Shown here: positions 1-10,118 of the stretch, piece after piece | Layout: each line of letters starts with the position of its first letter | Position numbering within the stretch: the first letter of the stretch is position 1 | Notes under the pieces: generated by a model | Database searches by the model: none | Seen by the model: only the letters and a program-made list of their open reading frames with translations | What the model was told of the DNA's origin: nothing | Made by a program: the position numbers and the translations under genes | Assembly (NCBI GenBank): GCA_964527325.1 | Contig: CAZGNU010000008.1 | Span: forward strand, 1 to 40,312 | Length of the DNA: 40,312 bases | Direction of reading: 5' to 3' | From: UBA6164 sp964527325 | GTDB taxonomy: Bacteria > Patescibacteriota > Gracilibacteria > BD1-5 > UBA6164

Positions 1-1272
1 TCAATACCAAACTGGTATCTGATGTCCCCATATCAATTGTCTAGAAATACACCAATCATTTAGATTAAAAGCCCAATCCTCAAATGTTTTATTAAATCTT
101 TTAGGAATAATATTAAATTCTTTTGCTCTATATCATCTAATTACTTTTTTTATAATTGGTTTTACTTTTACAAACCATTGAGTTGAGATAATTGTTTCAA
201 TTTTTGCATGAGATCTTTCTCAATATCAAACCTTAGAAACATGATCTTCAATTTTTATTAAATTTCATTTTGATTTTAAAAGTTCAACTAAATTTTTTCT
301 TGCAGTCATAAAATCTTGTCAAGCTAAAATTCAAGCAACGTCAGTCATATTACCGTCTTTTCAAATAACTATATTATCAAGTGGTAAGTCATGTCTTTTT
401 GCAACAGCAAAATCATTAGCATCATGAGCTGGAGTAATTTTTACTGCACCAGAACCAAATTCCATATCAACCATTTCATCAGCAATAATAGGAATTTCTT
501 TATTTACTATTGGTAAAATAAGTTTCTTCCCTGCTTTTAATAATTTTTTGTATCTTTTATCTTTAGGGTGTACAGCAACTGCTACATCTCAAAGAAGAGT
601 TTCTGGTCTAGTTGTTGCAACTACTATTTCCTTATCTGATCAAGAAACAAAATATGTAATATGATACAGTTTTGCTTTTTCTTCTTTATGGATAACTTCC
701 TGGTCTGAAACTACAGTATCCAAAACTGGATCATAGTTTACCATATATTCCCCTTTGTAAATAAGTCATTTGTTATATAAATCTACAAATGCCTTAGTTA
801 CATTCCCATTCATTGAATCCTCAAAAGTAAATTTTTCTTTTGTCCAGTCACAACTAGTTCACATTTTTCTAAACTGATTTTGAATCATTCATCAATGAAC
901 TTCATTCCAATTCCAACATTCTTTTAAAAAATCATCTCTACTAATATTATGTTTAGATTTTCATTCTAAAGCTAATTTTTCTTCTACCTTTACTTGGGTT
1001 GCAATTCAAGCATGATCAGTCCCTGGTAATAAAAGAGTTTCATCACCCTTCATTCTATGATATCTAGTCATTATATCCTCTAAAGTAAGCATAACCGAAT
1101 GACCAATATGTAGCATACTAGTAACATTTGGTGGTGGCATAGGGATATAAAATTGTTCTCAAGTAGTTCCCTTTGTAGGTTTAAATTTCCCATTTTCTTC
1201 CCACTGCTTGTATAATTTTTCTTCAAAATCTTTTGGTGAGTATTTTTTTGAAAATTCGTTATTATTTGTCAT
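1..1272 (-). CDS. valS: Valyl-tRNA synthetase, 5' part (cut by window edge)
   Basis: Class I aminoacyl-tRNA synthetase that charges tRNA-Val in the cytoplasm. The first 424 codons are present; the 3' half lies beyond base 1. The ATG at 1272 is followed by PMPPPNVTSMLHIGHS (HIGH at residues 55-58) and PGTDHAGIATQ, both typical of ValS, and the fragment ends near DWCISRQLIWGHQIPVWYG, which precedes the zinc/editing-to-catalytic transition in bacterial ValS. Several conserved Gly are TGA (for example in TDHAGIA), so the gene is only readable with UGA as Gly. The KMSKS half is not visible. The toxin gene upstream on the same strand ends 17 bases before this start, so the two could share a transcript. 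Confidence 0.97.
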
Positions 1273-1289
1273 TTTTTTATTTTAATATA

Positions 1290-1586
1290 TTAAAAGATCT
1301 CCTCATAATTTGAACTAGAAAATAAGATTCTATAGATTTCGACTCGTTTATTAGTTTCATCTATATGATAAAATACCTTGTATTTTCATTTAATATTTAA
1401 TTCTCTTAAATATTTATAAGCAACACATCTATATGGAAAGTTTTCTAATAAATAAATTTTTGTAAAAATATTACTTGTTATACTATTAACAATCTGTTTT
1501 GAAAAAGTAAATCTAAAAATAATATCTTGAATAAATTTTAAATCAACGTAAAAAGTATCAGATAAATCAATTTTATAATTTTCCAT
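1290..1586 (-). CDS. RelE/ParE-type toxin
   Basis: 98-residue protein. Its C-terminal third (KGKYKVFYHIDETNKRVEIY, then RILFSSSNYEEIF) has the strand pattern and the R-I-L/F ending of RelE/ParE toxins, which are ribosome-dependent mRNases or gyrase inhibitors; which one cannot be told. A TGA (Gly) follows residue 66, so a standard-code reading would cut the protein there and lose the diagnostic part. It sits one base downstream of a 57-residue gene that looks like its antitoxin, the usual antitoxin-toxin order, and probably shares that gene's promoter. Length is normal for the family. Confidence 0.8.
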
Positions 1587-1587
1587 A

Positions 1588-1761
1588 TTAATTAATTGTT
1601 AATGATTCTATATGTCTATCTGATCTTTTTATAAGTTCTTCAAAAGTCATAGTTCTTCAATGTTTAAAATCATTTTCTCACTCAGCTATAGCAGCATCTA
1701 TTTCAGCTTCATTGTTGAAATCAACTATACAACTTGGTTTTTTAAAAGTTTTTGTTTGCAT
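1588..1761 (-). CDS. Antitoxin of a type II pair (probable)
   Basis: 57-residue acidic protein, beginning MQTKTFKKPSCIVDFNNEAE and ending RTMTFEELIKRSDRHIESLTIN. It has no recognisable HTH. The ...TFEELI... segment resembles the C-terminal toxin-binding helix of short RelB/ParD-like antitoxins. Two TGA codons fall in it (Gly). Its TAA is one base before the ATG of the RelE/ParE-like toxin, so the pair is almost certainly co-transcribed. The call rests mainly on this arrangement. Confidence 0.62.
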
Positions 1762-1773
1762 ATTTATTCAAAT

Positions 1774-1812
1774 AAAAAAATAAGCTTATTACTATTATAG
1801 TAACAAGCTTTT
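1774..1812 (-). terminator. Hairpin terminator of the 62-residue gene
   Basis: Stem AAGCTTGTTAC/GTAATAAGCTT (one mismatch) with a short A/T loop, followed on the minus strand by TTATTTTTTT. It lies just downstream of the small membrane peptide gene and upstream of the antitoxin, so it separates the two units. Confidence 0.7.
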
Positions 1813-1842
1813 AAAAATCAAAATTGTTTTTTATTTTTTGAA

Positions 1843-2031
1843 TTATCTAATTAATAGATAACCAGAATTAACAAGAGTTGAGTATTGAGCGATTTCAGGA
1901 TTTTCTAAAATCATTATAAAAGAATTGTAAGCTGCTGCTTCAGCAATTCTTAACCCCATAGTTAACGCTGCCATAACGAATACACTCCATCTAAGAGATT
2001 GTGTTATTCTTGTTTTTGTAATTTTTTTCAT
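1843..2031 (-). CDS. Small membrane or exported peptide, 62 aa, unknown
   Basis: Unrecognised. The basic N-terminus (MKKITKTRITQSLRW) is followed by a hydrophobic stretch (SVFVMAALTMGLRIAEAAA) and a polar tail, so it is either a one-pass inner-membrane peptide or an exported peptide with a signal sequence ending around AEAAA. There is no TGA; its two Gly are GGN codons. It is monocistronic: a TTGACA promoter with a 17-bp spacer lies upstream and a hairpin terminator downstream, so it is probably well expressed. The real stop is TAA. I cannot assign a function. Confidence 0.65.
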   Translation of the reverse strand: MKKITKTRITQSLRWSVFVMAALTMGLRIAEAAAYNSFIMILENPEIAQYSTLVNSGYLLIR

Positions 2032-2063
2032 ATGAAAATTATTAAAATTTAAATTACATATAT

Positions 2064-2092
2064 ATTACAACATACTTTTTATTTATTGTCAA
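2064..2092 (-). promoter_or_regulatory. Promoter of the 62-residue peptide gene
   Basis: On the minus strand, -35 TTGACA (2087-2092) and -10 TGTAAT (2064-2069) are separated by 17 bp. It ends 32 bases before the ATG. The -35 abuts the topA terminator hairpin. Confidence 0.6.
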
Positions 2093-2121
2093 AAAAAGAG
2101 CATATTTTCTGCTCTTTTTTA
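2091..2121 (-). terminator. topA terminator
   Basis: Ten-bp stem AAAAAGAGCA/TGCTCTTTTT with a 7-nt loop, A-rich on one side and T-rich on the other, 17 bases after the topA stop. Confidence 0.75.
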
Positions 2122-2137
2122 TATTTTAATTTTATTA

Positions 2138-4423
2138 TTAATCTTTTCCCTCTTCTGTTTCATTCATTTTTGCATTAACTTCATCCCAAACCTCTTTTGG
2201 AATATTCTTTGCAATTTTTACTTTTGGATAATTTTTTGCAGCTAAGAATAATCATCTTCTAGAATTTTTAACAACAAGCTCTTCTCAAGACTCTTCATCT
2301 ATTAATAATCATTTTTCTTGTAATATTTGTTCAATTAATTCTTCTTTTTCATTTTTTATTTTTCATATCCATTTTACTTTTGGATATTCACTTGAAGCTA
2401 AAAATGGTCAATATCTACCAGTTTTAACAACGACTGTACCTCAAATACCGTCTGGACATGGTTTTCATTCATATTTTTTCTTTAATGCTTCTAGTTCATT
2501 TTTTTGGTCTTCAGGTTGATCTATAAAATCACATTCTGGAAATCATGAACATCAGATAAATTTTCCTGCTTTTGAATGTCTATAAATTAAATCTTTTTTA
2601 CATTTTGGACATTCTTTTCATACTTTTTCAATTACTTTTTCTGCATTAGCTCATGCATTTTCAAGATCTTTTTTTAATGTTTTTTCCCAAAAATCACTTA
2701 GCATTGTTTTATATTCTAATTTTTGATCTGAAATTTTATCAAAATCTATTTCTACGTCTTTTGTAAACTTGTACTGCATCATTTTCTCAAAGTATTTTTC
2801 TAAGAAATCAGTAACAGTAAAAGCTATTTCAGTTGGTTTTAAGTACCTTTTTTCAAATTTTTCTATATATCCTCTATCAATAATAGTAGAAATTGTAGGA
2901 GCATAAGTAGAAGGTCTACCAATTCATTCTGACTCTAATTTTTTAACTAATGATGCTTCAGTATATCTTGCTGGTGGTCTTGAAAATAATTGATTTGCTT
3001 CAAGAGGATTACCAGGAAGAGTTTCTCAAATTTCAATTTTAGGTAAAAGTGAATCCTCTTCTTCCTCTTCATTTTCATCATCTGTTCATTCAATATATAG
3101 TTTCATAAATCAATCAAATTTTATTACTTCTCATTTTGTAATCCATGATTGTTTAGATGCAGTAGTTGGAGAAAAAGTAAATGTTGTTACTTCTACAACC
3201 GCTTCAGCCATTTGAGAAGCTAAAGTTCTTTTCCAAATAAGAGTATATAGTTTTAATTGTTGTGGATCAAGTACTGAAGATAAGCTTTGTGGTGTTCTTG
3301 ATAAATCAGTTGGTCTAATTGCTTCATGTGCTTCTTGAGCTCAAGATGATTTTGTAACAAAACTTCTAGATTTATAATAATCTTTTCAAAATTCTGATAC
3401 TATTTGATTTTTAGCTTCGCCCATTGCTTGCTTTGAAAGATTTACACTATCAGTTCTCATATATGTAATCAAACCTTGTCTTTCTCAGTTTCATAAATCC
3501 ATTCATTCATAAAGTTTTTGTGCAACCATCATTGTATGTTTTACTCAAAAACCAATTTTTCTAGCTGCTTCTTGTTGAAGCGTAGAAGTAGTAAATGGAG
3601 CTCATGGTTTTCTTTTTGAATCTTTTTTAACGCTATCAACTAATTTAAATTCAATATCAGAATCTCAAGTTAATAAAGTATTACCTTTTTTATTTTTAGA
3701 CTCTTTTAATTTAGTTATATCATTATACAATGTAGCTAAAACTTTTTCTACATCTTCTTTAGATAAAAGTTTTTTTACTTTTCAATCAATTTTTGAAAGA
3801 GTAGTTTTTAATTTAGTTTTTCATTTATGAGTAAGAATAACAGAAATTTTCCAAGATTCTACTGGTTTAAAATCCATTATACTCCTTTCTTTTTCTACTA
3901 TTAATTTTACAGCAACTGATTGTACTCTACCTGCTGATAATCATTTTCTAATTTTTTTCCATAAAACCGGACTAACCTTGTATCAAACAAGTCTATCCAA
4001 AAGCCTTCTAGCTTGTTGAGCATCAACTAATCACATATCAATAGTTCTAGGATTACTAACTGCATCCGTTATTGCTTTTTTTGTAATTTCATGAAATACT
4101 ATCCTCTTTGTAGTTGCTGGATCAATTTTTAAAGTATGACATAAATGCCAACCAATAGCTTCTCATTCGCGATCCTCATCCGTCGCTATCCAAACTTCGT
4201 TTGAATTTTTAGCAAGATTTTTTAAACTTGTTACAGTTTTTTTCTTATCATCATTGATAGTATAATCAGCTGCAAAGCCTTTTTCTATATCTATTCAAAG
4301 AGATTTAACTGGAAGATCTCTAATATGCCCCATCGAAGCCACAACTTTATAATCAGGTCACAAGAATTTTTCAATGGTTTTTCCTTTCGCAGGTGATTCC
4401 ACAATCACTAAATTTTTTGCCAT
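2138..4423 (-). CDS. topA: DNA topoisomerase I
   Basis: 761-residue type IA topoisomerase that relaxes negative supercoils. The N-terminus MAKNLVIVESPAKGKTIEKF is the TOPRIM start. The catalytic tyrosine is in LITYMRTDSVN (Tyr321, where E. coli TopA has Tyr319). The C-terminus carries one complete zinc finger (ECPKCKKDLIYR...CSGFPECDF) and then degenerate finger-like repeats (GRYGPFLASSEYPKVK and RRGLFLAAKNYPKVK) that have lost cysteines. Length is normal for the family. Many Gly are TGA. A promoter (TTGACT-16-TATAAA) lies upstream, and the gene appears to be transcribed alone. Confidence 0.97.
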
Positions 4424-4457
4424 ACTTTTATTGTATTATTAAAATTAACTGTATTTA

Positions 4458-4485
4458 TTTATATAGTTATTGGAAAATAAGTCAA
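4458..4485 (-). promoter_or_regulatory. topA promoter
   Basis: Minus-strand -35 TTGACT (4480-4485) and -10 TATAAA (4458-4463), spacer 16 bp, 34 bases before the topA start. Confidence 0.55.
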
Positions 4486-4504
4486 AAATAAAAAAATGTG
4501 AAAA

Positions 4505-4780
4505 TTATTCCCACAAATTTTTATATTTAAATATTGATAAAATAAATACTTCATCTGCTTTTGTTTCATAAACAATTTTATACTTATAAGTAGACTCTAC
4601 TATCATTCTAGTATTGTTACCTATACCTTTTCAAGATAATGGAAACATTTTTAAAATATCAACAGTTGTTTTTATTTGATTAATTGTTTTTGCTGCATAA
4701 AAAATATTATCGTCAGAAATATAACTAAAAATTTCTTTAATATTCTTTTTAGCCTCTGTTGTATAAAATATTTTATGCAT
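4505..4780 (-). CDS. RelE/ParE-family toxin (second pair)
   Basis: 91 residues, full length for the family. MHKIFYTTEAKKNIKEIFSY is the N-terminal helix, TRMIVESTYKYKIVYETKAD the strand region with the conserved Arg, and the protein ends IFKYKNLWE, a signature-like ParE C-terminus. It overlaps the preceding antitoxin by 8 bases (ATGCATAA), so translation is coupled. ParE toxins act on gyrase and RelE toxins on ribosome-bound mRNA; the sequence favours ParE but does not prove it. It is not closely similar to the other toxin in this window. Confidence 0.82.
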
Positions 4781-4943
4781 TTACTTTATTCTTAGAAAAT
4801 AATTCTTTATTTACCATAGAATAAAATTCTTCTTCTGTATAAAATCTCCCATTTTCAATATCATCTAATCATCTTTTCACACTTTCAATTTCCTCAAAAG
4901 TAAAACCTTCTTTTTTAAATGCTTCTACGTCTATTTTTGTCAT
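4773..4943 (-). CDS. Antitoxin (second pair)
   Basis: 56-residue acidic protein: MTKIDVEAFKKEGFTFEEIE then a helix-rich segment KRGLDDIENGRFYTEEEFYS. It resembles short addiction-module antitoxins whose second half wraps the ParE partner. Its stop overlaps the toxin start. One Gly is TGA. A promoter (TTGCAA-16-TATAAT) lies just upstream, so this is the first gene of the operon and probably autoregulated, as is usual for such pairs. Confidence 0.75.
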
Positions 4944-4977
4944 AAATATTTTATTCGAAAATTAATGTAAATTTATT

Positions 4978-5005
4978 ATATTGATATAATTTGTTATTGC
5001 AAATT
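4978..5005 (-). promoter_or_regulatory. Promoter of second toxin-antitoxin operon
   Basis: Minus-strand TTGCAA and TATAAT boxes with a 16-bp spacer, about 35 bases before the antitoxin start. The positions are within a few bases. Confidence 0.5.
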
Positions 5006-5041
5006 TATTATACACTTTTTATATCCTTACAGAAAATAGTT

Positions 5042-5206
5042 TTATTTTTTCTCTAATGTTTCAGCTACTAATCATGCAACAAACATTGCTATTAATTCAG
5101 AATTTATACTTGAACCTTTAGAATTATTTATTTGATTTTTTTTATTTAATTGAAATTTTTCTATAGATTCAACTCACAACACAGATGTAGGATATGATTT
5201 TTTCAT
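5042..5206 (-). CDS. Small hypothetical protein, 54 aa
   Basis: Unrecognised. It starts MKKSYPTSVLGVESIEKF, has an Asn/Lys-rich middle, and ends in a short hydrophobic helix (ELIAMFVAGLVAETLEKK). Two Gly are TGA, so it is only an open frame in the alternative code. It stands alone between the toxin-antitoxin operon and a terminator. The arrangement of a polar leader and an amphipathic or hydrophobic tail would suit a small membrane-associated peptide. It may not be a real gene. Confidence 0.45.
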
Positions 5207-5371
5207 AATTTTATTATTAAATTTTATTCAATTTAAATATAAATATTTTTAAGAAAAATCAAATTTAAATATTTGTAAAAATAAAAAAAGTAATTACAAA
5301 TCTATGAGCTGAAGTTAAGCCTTGAAAATGAACTCATTATAAAGTAAGATTAAACTGAAAAAAATGCAATA

Positions 5372-5406
5372 AAAAAAGTAATTTAATATTTTCAAATTAC
5401 TTTTTT
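5372..5406 (-). terminator. Terminator downstream of the MFS remnant
   Basis: Perfect 13-bp stem AAAAAAGTAATTT/AAATTACTTTTTT with a 9-nt loop, directly after the MFS remnant. The same GTAATTT stem recurs at 14393-14427. Between here and 5207 I see no gene. Confidence 0.75.
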
Positions 5407-5414
5407 ATTTATAA

Positions 5415-5633
5415 CTACATTTTTTTTCTTCAAAATCTATCTGCCCAAGCTCATGATGGAATTTCAAAAATAAAAGATACTATTCAAGATAAAATAGTTA
5501 TTATTAACGCTGTATGAAAAGAAAAAGTTAAATAACTTGTAAAGAAAAATACCCAAATTGATGTAGTAAAAATACAAGCCTGTAAAAAACTGATTATATA
5601 GAACAATTTAATGTTTCTTTTTAGAGTTTTCAT
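5415..5633 (-). pseudogene. MFS permease remnant (N-terminal 72 aa only)
   Basis: Encodes only the first two membrane helices of a major facilitator transporter and the loop motif A (IPSGAWADRFGRKKM), then a TAG stop and a terminator. MFS proteins normally have about 400 residues, so at least ten helices are missing; nothing after the stop continues the homology in any frame. It lies 42 bases downstream of an intact MFS-like gene and may be translated from the same message. The conserved D-R-x-G-R-K/R loop makes the family certain; the relic status is inferred from length. Confidence 0.7.
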
Positions 5634-5675
5634 AATTTAAGTTTATTGAAAATAATTTTTTATTTATTTCAGTTA

Positions 5676-6824
5676 TTATTTCTTCCAAGAATAATATATA
5701 ATCCAAATTCAAATGAAAGACGACAAAAATATTCAAATAAATACTTTTTCCTGAACATAGTATGCTACTATTGAGAAAATTATTAATATAAAAAATTCTG
5801 TAAAACATAGTATCATTTCTTTTGCAGTTGAAAATAATATTGGTGAAGTTTTTTTAGATTTTTTTTGAATAAGTGTTTTAAAACTATTATCAAATAAATT
5901 TTGAGTAATTTTTGAATATGTTTGGTTAATAAATAATAAGAATGTATGGAAATTAAAAAATAAGAAAAATATTGAAGTAAGAGATTTTAGTAATACTGAA
6001 TCAAAAAATGACTCTTTTTCAAAAAAATCAATTTTTTTAGCAAACAAAAATGTTATTACTAATTCTATAAGAATAGAAATAGTAATAATATAGGAAACAA
6101 CCTTGATATCTCATACAAAAATATAAATAAACAGTGATATAAATATATGCTCAATTATAATAAAAGTTTGCATCGAAAAAGGTAAAATATTTTCTCTAAA
6201 TCAATTACTAAAAAGATATTTATAAATTTCTACAAAACTACTTTCCACTTCTAATTTCTTTTTTTCAAGAATAAAAATATATGGAAGTATTGCTAAAATA
6301 AACGAAATTAAAATTATAAACAATAAAATATATTTATGATCTGTTAATAATTGACCTATAATAAATACAGCTAAAGCACTACTAAGAGCTTTAATTATTG
6401 TGATTAAACTATTTACCCTTCATTTATGCCTATTTTTTATATATTTTGCATTAATTGCATTAGGAATTGGATGAAAAATTGCTCAATTAAATGAAAAAAA
6501 AATAAAAATAAAAAATAAATAATTATTAGAAAATTGATTAAAAACTAATAAAAATACTATTCATAGTATAAGAAAAATATTTGATATAATAATAGTTTTT
6601 ACTAAGTTTAATTTTGATATAAAAATAGGACTTAATGGTGACAAAAGTCACATTAATCAAAATTTAAATCCAAAAAATAGTAAAATTAAATAAATTGGAA
6701 AACCTATTTGATAAAACAAAACAGCAGAAAAAATAGAAGTTATACTTTTCCCAAAAGTATTAAAAAAATTATGCAAATATATAGCAACATAATTTTTATT
6801 TACAAAATAGTCATTTAAATTCAT
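5676..6824 (-). CDS. MFS-like permease
   Basis: 382-residue polytopic membrane protein with about 11-12 hydrophobic helices. It begins MNLNDYFVNKNYVAIYLHNF. Substrate is unknown. It aligns from its first residues with the broken permease gene at 12511-13674 (NKNYVAIYLHNFF versus NKNQRLFICHTFI, then a G-x-P-hydrophobic helix), so the two are paralogues. Glycines in membrane helices are mostly TGA. It follows the dehydratase-like genes on the same strand with only 23 bases between and is probably the last intact gene of that operon, which hints at a substrate or product of that pathway, but this is inference. Confidence 0.8.
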
Positions 6825-6847
6825 AACAAATTCTTATTCAATATAAT

Positions 6848-7948
6848 TTATTTCTTCCTCTCCTCTACAATATTAATAAAAGCCTCTAATCTTGTCATCA
6901 TTCAATTTATTCCAGTATGTTCATCATAGCTAATCTCAACAAAAGGTAAATTAAAATATTTTTCTTTTTTTAGAACATAGCTAATATTATCTCAAGGTGC
7001 ACACATTAGTGGTTTTATATATATTATTCATTCTATATCCTCTTCTAAACCTTTAACTATTTGAGCAAGTGTAATATTTTCAACTACAAATCTATCTCTT
7101 GTTTTCATTAAATTATATGTATTTGAAAAAACTTTTTGCAATAATTTTTTTGCTTTTTTCATTGCTTTACTAAATTTTACTAAATATGCAGAAGTAAAAG
7201 GTTTAAATGGTTGAACAATTTCTATACCATGTTTTGCTAAAAAAACATCTATTTCAAATAAAGTAAATTCCATTATAAACAAAGAAAAATCTCCAGTTAA
7301 TAAAATTTTATGTTTAGATTTTTCCCTTACTTTCATCTTATCAAAAATACTTTTGAATTCTTTAAATACATTTTTTGAATTTTTATATCAATCTACTTCA
7401 ATCAATTTTTTATTATATTCTTCATAAACAAGTTTTGTTTTTTTAGGATCTTTCGTTAATGGTAAATAACTTAAAAGAATATTATACATTTTATGCGCTA
7501 AATAAGATCTATAATTTGCAAGAGGAAATTTTAAAAGAAAGTTAAATAAATTAACTTCTGGAAGTGCATTTCTAAGTTGTTTATAGGAATAATAAAAAAA
7601 TACAAAATCAACACACAAATTTGGTGATTCAATTGGATAATATTTTACTTTTTTATCAATCCATTTTTCTGGGTTTCCTAAAACAAAAGGATAATGACAT
7701 GTTTGAATTCCAAGACCAATTATTTTTTCTACCTTTTCTTCAACTATAAGCTGTTCTCCATGAGCTACCATCACCTTTAAAGGTAAACACCAATTACCAT
7801 ATACTTTTTTTCAATATTTTTCTTTTATATCCTTTCTATGTAGATTTATATAAACAATTTCATATTTTGATTTATCTATCATAGTGGATACTCAAACATC
7901 AAATCAAACAATTGGTCAAATTGAGATTTTTTCTTTTATTGCTGACAT
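6848..7948 (-). CDS. 2-hydroxyacyl-CoA dehydratase-like Fe-S subunit, copy 1
   Basis: 366 residues. It resembles the HgdB/DUF2229 side of (R)-2-hydroxyacyl-CoA dehydratases, enzymes that use a [4Fe-4S] cluster and one electron from an ATP-driven activase. Conserved cysteines that could bind the cluster are in NGCLPLK, IQTCHYPF, PNLCVDF and KPLMCAPGDN. The start ATG lies inside the 3' end of the activase gene (13-base overlap), so translation is coupled. The copy at 8893-10002 is near-identical over the last 150 residues. The family is established from the activase partner and the Cys pattern; the actual substrate is unknown, and non-dehydratase roles exist in related proteins. Confidence 0.75.
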
Positions 7949-8868
7949 ACTTTTCAAGTTTTTATTAATTTATTATTTATCTTAAATGTAATGACTTTTG
8001 ATCCACATTTTGTTGCACATTCAAAACATTTACCTGTTTTTACAAATTCAAAATCATTAATTTCAGGTATTGATCTATTATTAGAAATATTTTTTAATTT
8101 TCAAAAAATTGCGGCTCATATTGCACCAAGTACTTTATTATACTTTGAAGTAATTAAGTCTTTTTCATTTTTAATTAAATTTTCTTCTAATAGCTTTAAT
8201 TTAAATTCTTCTAATAAAAGTTTATTTTCTGATGCTCATCATTCAAAAAGAAATTTTCATACTAACTGCTTTCATCTACACATTTGTGAAAAATAATTAT
8301 TTATCATTCACTTGTGAACTCATCTAATTATTTTATTAATTGGTATACCTGATTGTTGAGCATGTATCATATCTGTTTCAGCAAATACTGTACATTTACT
8401 AGCTATTTCATATGATTCATCTGTTTCTAATCATTTTTTGTAAAATTCTTCTATTCACATACTAAGTCTTGATGCTTGTTGATCTATAAAAGAACCTGTC
8501 CCTGCTGCACAAACATTATTCATTTCAAAATCAACTAAATCACCAGTTATATTAATTAATTTACTATCTTGTCACCCGATTTCAAAAATAGTATTTACTT
8601 CAGGGTGAAAAATACTAACGGCTTTTCTATGAGCTGTAATTTCATCTACATCATAATCAGCAGATAATAAAGCACTCAAAAATTTTCTACCACTTCCTGT
8701 AATTCATACTGAATTAAATTCTTTTGTTTTAATTTTTTTGAGTAATTTTTTTGTTGCAGTTAATAAATCTCAATGTGTTCTAAAGTAATCATTTTCAATA
8801 ATCTGAAAATCATCATCAACAACTGCATATTTTATACTTACACTTCAAATATCTATTCCTAGGTACAT
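7936..8868 (-). CDS. CoA-substrate enzyme activase (BadF/BadG/BcrA/BcrD ATPase)
   Basis: 310 residues of the ASKHA ATPase fold. MYLGIDIGSVSIKYAVV is the phosphate-1 loop, NVCAAGTGSFIDQQASRL carries the Cys that bridges the homodimer's [4Fe-4S] cluster, and CTVFAETDMIHAQQSGI has the second Cys. This protein reduces its dehydratase partner at the cost of ATP. A C-terminal extension has CFECATKCGS...GKVC, like the cysteine knuckle between the activase and DUF2229 domains of the long fused homologues, so here a fused architecture is split into genes. It lies between the two dehydratase-like subunits in one operon. Confidence 0.92.
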
Positions 8869-8892
8869 ATTTTTTAAATAATTAGTTAAATA

Positions 8893-10002
8893 TTATTTTT
8901 TTATTTCTTTTCTCTCTTCCATAATATTAATAAAAGCTTCTAAGCGTGTCATCATTCAATTTATTCAAGTATGTTCATCATAACTAATTTCAACAAAAGG
9001 TAAATTAAAATATTTTTCCTTTTTTAGAACATAGCTAATATTGTCTCATGGTGAACACATTAATGGTTTGATATAAATTACTCCTTCAATATCTTCCTCT
9101 AAACCTTTAACAATTTGAGCAAGTGTAATATTCTCAACTACAAATCTATCTCTTGTTTTCATGATATTGTATGTATTTGAAAAAACTTTTTTAAGAAGCT
9201 CCCTAGTTTTTTTCATTGCTGAGCTAAATTTAACCAAATAAATTGAAGTAAGTGGCTTAAAGGGTTGAACAATTTCTATTCCATGTTTTGCTAGAAATAT
9301 ATCAATTTCAAATAAAGAAAATTCTACTATAAACAAAGCAAAATCTCAAGATAATAAAATCTTGTGTTTTGGCTTATCTCTAATTTTCATATCATCAAAA
9401 ATATTTTTAAATTCTCTAAATATTTTTTTTGATTTTTTATATCAATCTACTTCAATTAACTTTTTATGATAGTGTTTATAAACCAATTTTGCTTTTTTAG
9501 GATCTTTAGTTAACGGTAAATATTTTAAAAGTATATTGTACATCCTATAAGCCAAATAAGCCCTATAATTTGCAAGAGGAAATTTAAAAATAAATATAAA
9601 TATATTAAACCAAGAAAAAGCATTTTTAAGCTGCTTATAGGCATAATAAAAAAATGTAAAATCAACACAAAGATTTGGTGACTCAATTGGAAAATATTCA
9701 AATTTTTTATCAATCCATTTTTCTGGGTTACCTAATATAAAAGGGTAATGGCAGGCCTGTATACCTATTCAAAATATTTTTTCTACATTTTTTTCATATA
9801 CAAGCTCTTCCTCATATGCAATTACCATTTTTAAAGGAGTACACCATTCTCAGTATACTTTTTTTCAATATTTTTCTTTTATATCTTTTCTGTGAACATT
9901 AATAGATATTATTTCATATTTTGATTTATCTAAATAAGTTGAAATATATGCCTCAAATCATATAACTGGCCAAATAGATATTTTTTGTTTTACTGGTTGC
10001 AT
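8893..10002 (-). CDS. 2-hydroxyacyl-CoA dehydratase-like Fe-S subunit, copy 2
   Basis: 369 residues, first gene of the activase operon. It shares with copy 1 the cysteines in GEGCTPLK, IQACHYPF, PNLCVDF and KPLMCSPGDN, and long identical runs near the C-terminus (for example FVVENITLAQIVKGLEEDIE). Differences concentrate in the N-terminal half and in the middle helices, as expected if the two duplicates have become the unlike halves of a heterodimer; dehydratases of this class are indeed alpha-beta dimers. The gap to the activase is 24 bases. A promoter with a palindrome over its -35 lies upstream. Confidence 0.75.
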
Positions 10003-10036
10003 GTTTTTCTTGTTTTTATTAATTTTGAATATTATT

Positions 10037-10068
10037 TTTATAATCGTATACTAAGAATTTGCAAATTC
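10037..10068 (-). promoter_or_regulatory. Promoter of dehydratase operon with palindrome
   Basis: Minus-strand -35 TTGCAA (10059-10064) and -10 TATAAA (10037-10042), spacer 16 bp. The -35 lies inside a perfect palindrome GAATTTGCAAATTC (10055-10068), a possible operator. ACTAAGAATTT at 10050-10060 is also inverted at 10113-10123, which overlaps the stop of the ABC gene, so the same sequence may serve as its terminator. Confidence 0.5.
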
Positions 10069-10118
10069 AATAATATTTATTAACTCAATTTCTGTAATTT
10101 CCGTAATTTAGAAAATTC

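Noticed and set aside
5207..5371. Small RNA or gene between the 54-residue gene and the terminator
   Set aside because: No open frame with TAA/TAG stops of useful length and no clear promoter; left unassigned.
7991..8296. Plus-strand open frame opposite the activase gene
   Set aside because: The minus strand encodes the conserved activase C-terminus at the same place; TCA on the plus strand is TGA-Gly on the minus strand, which creates the false opening.
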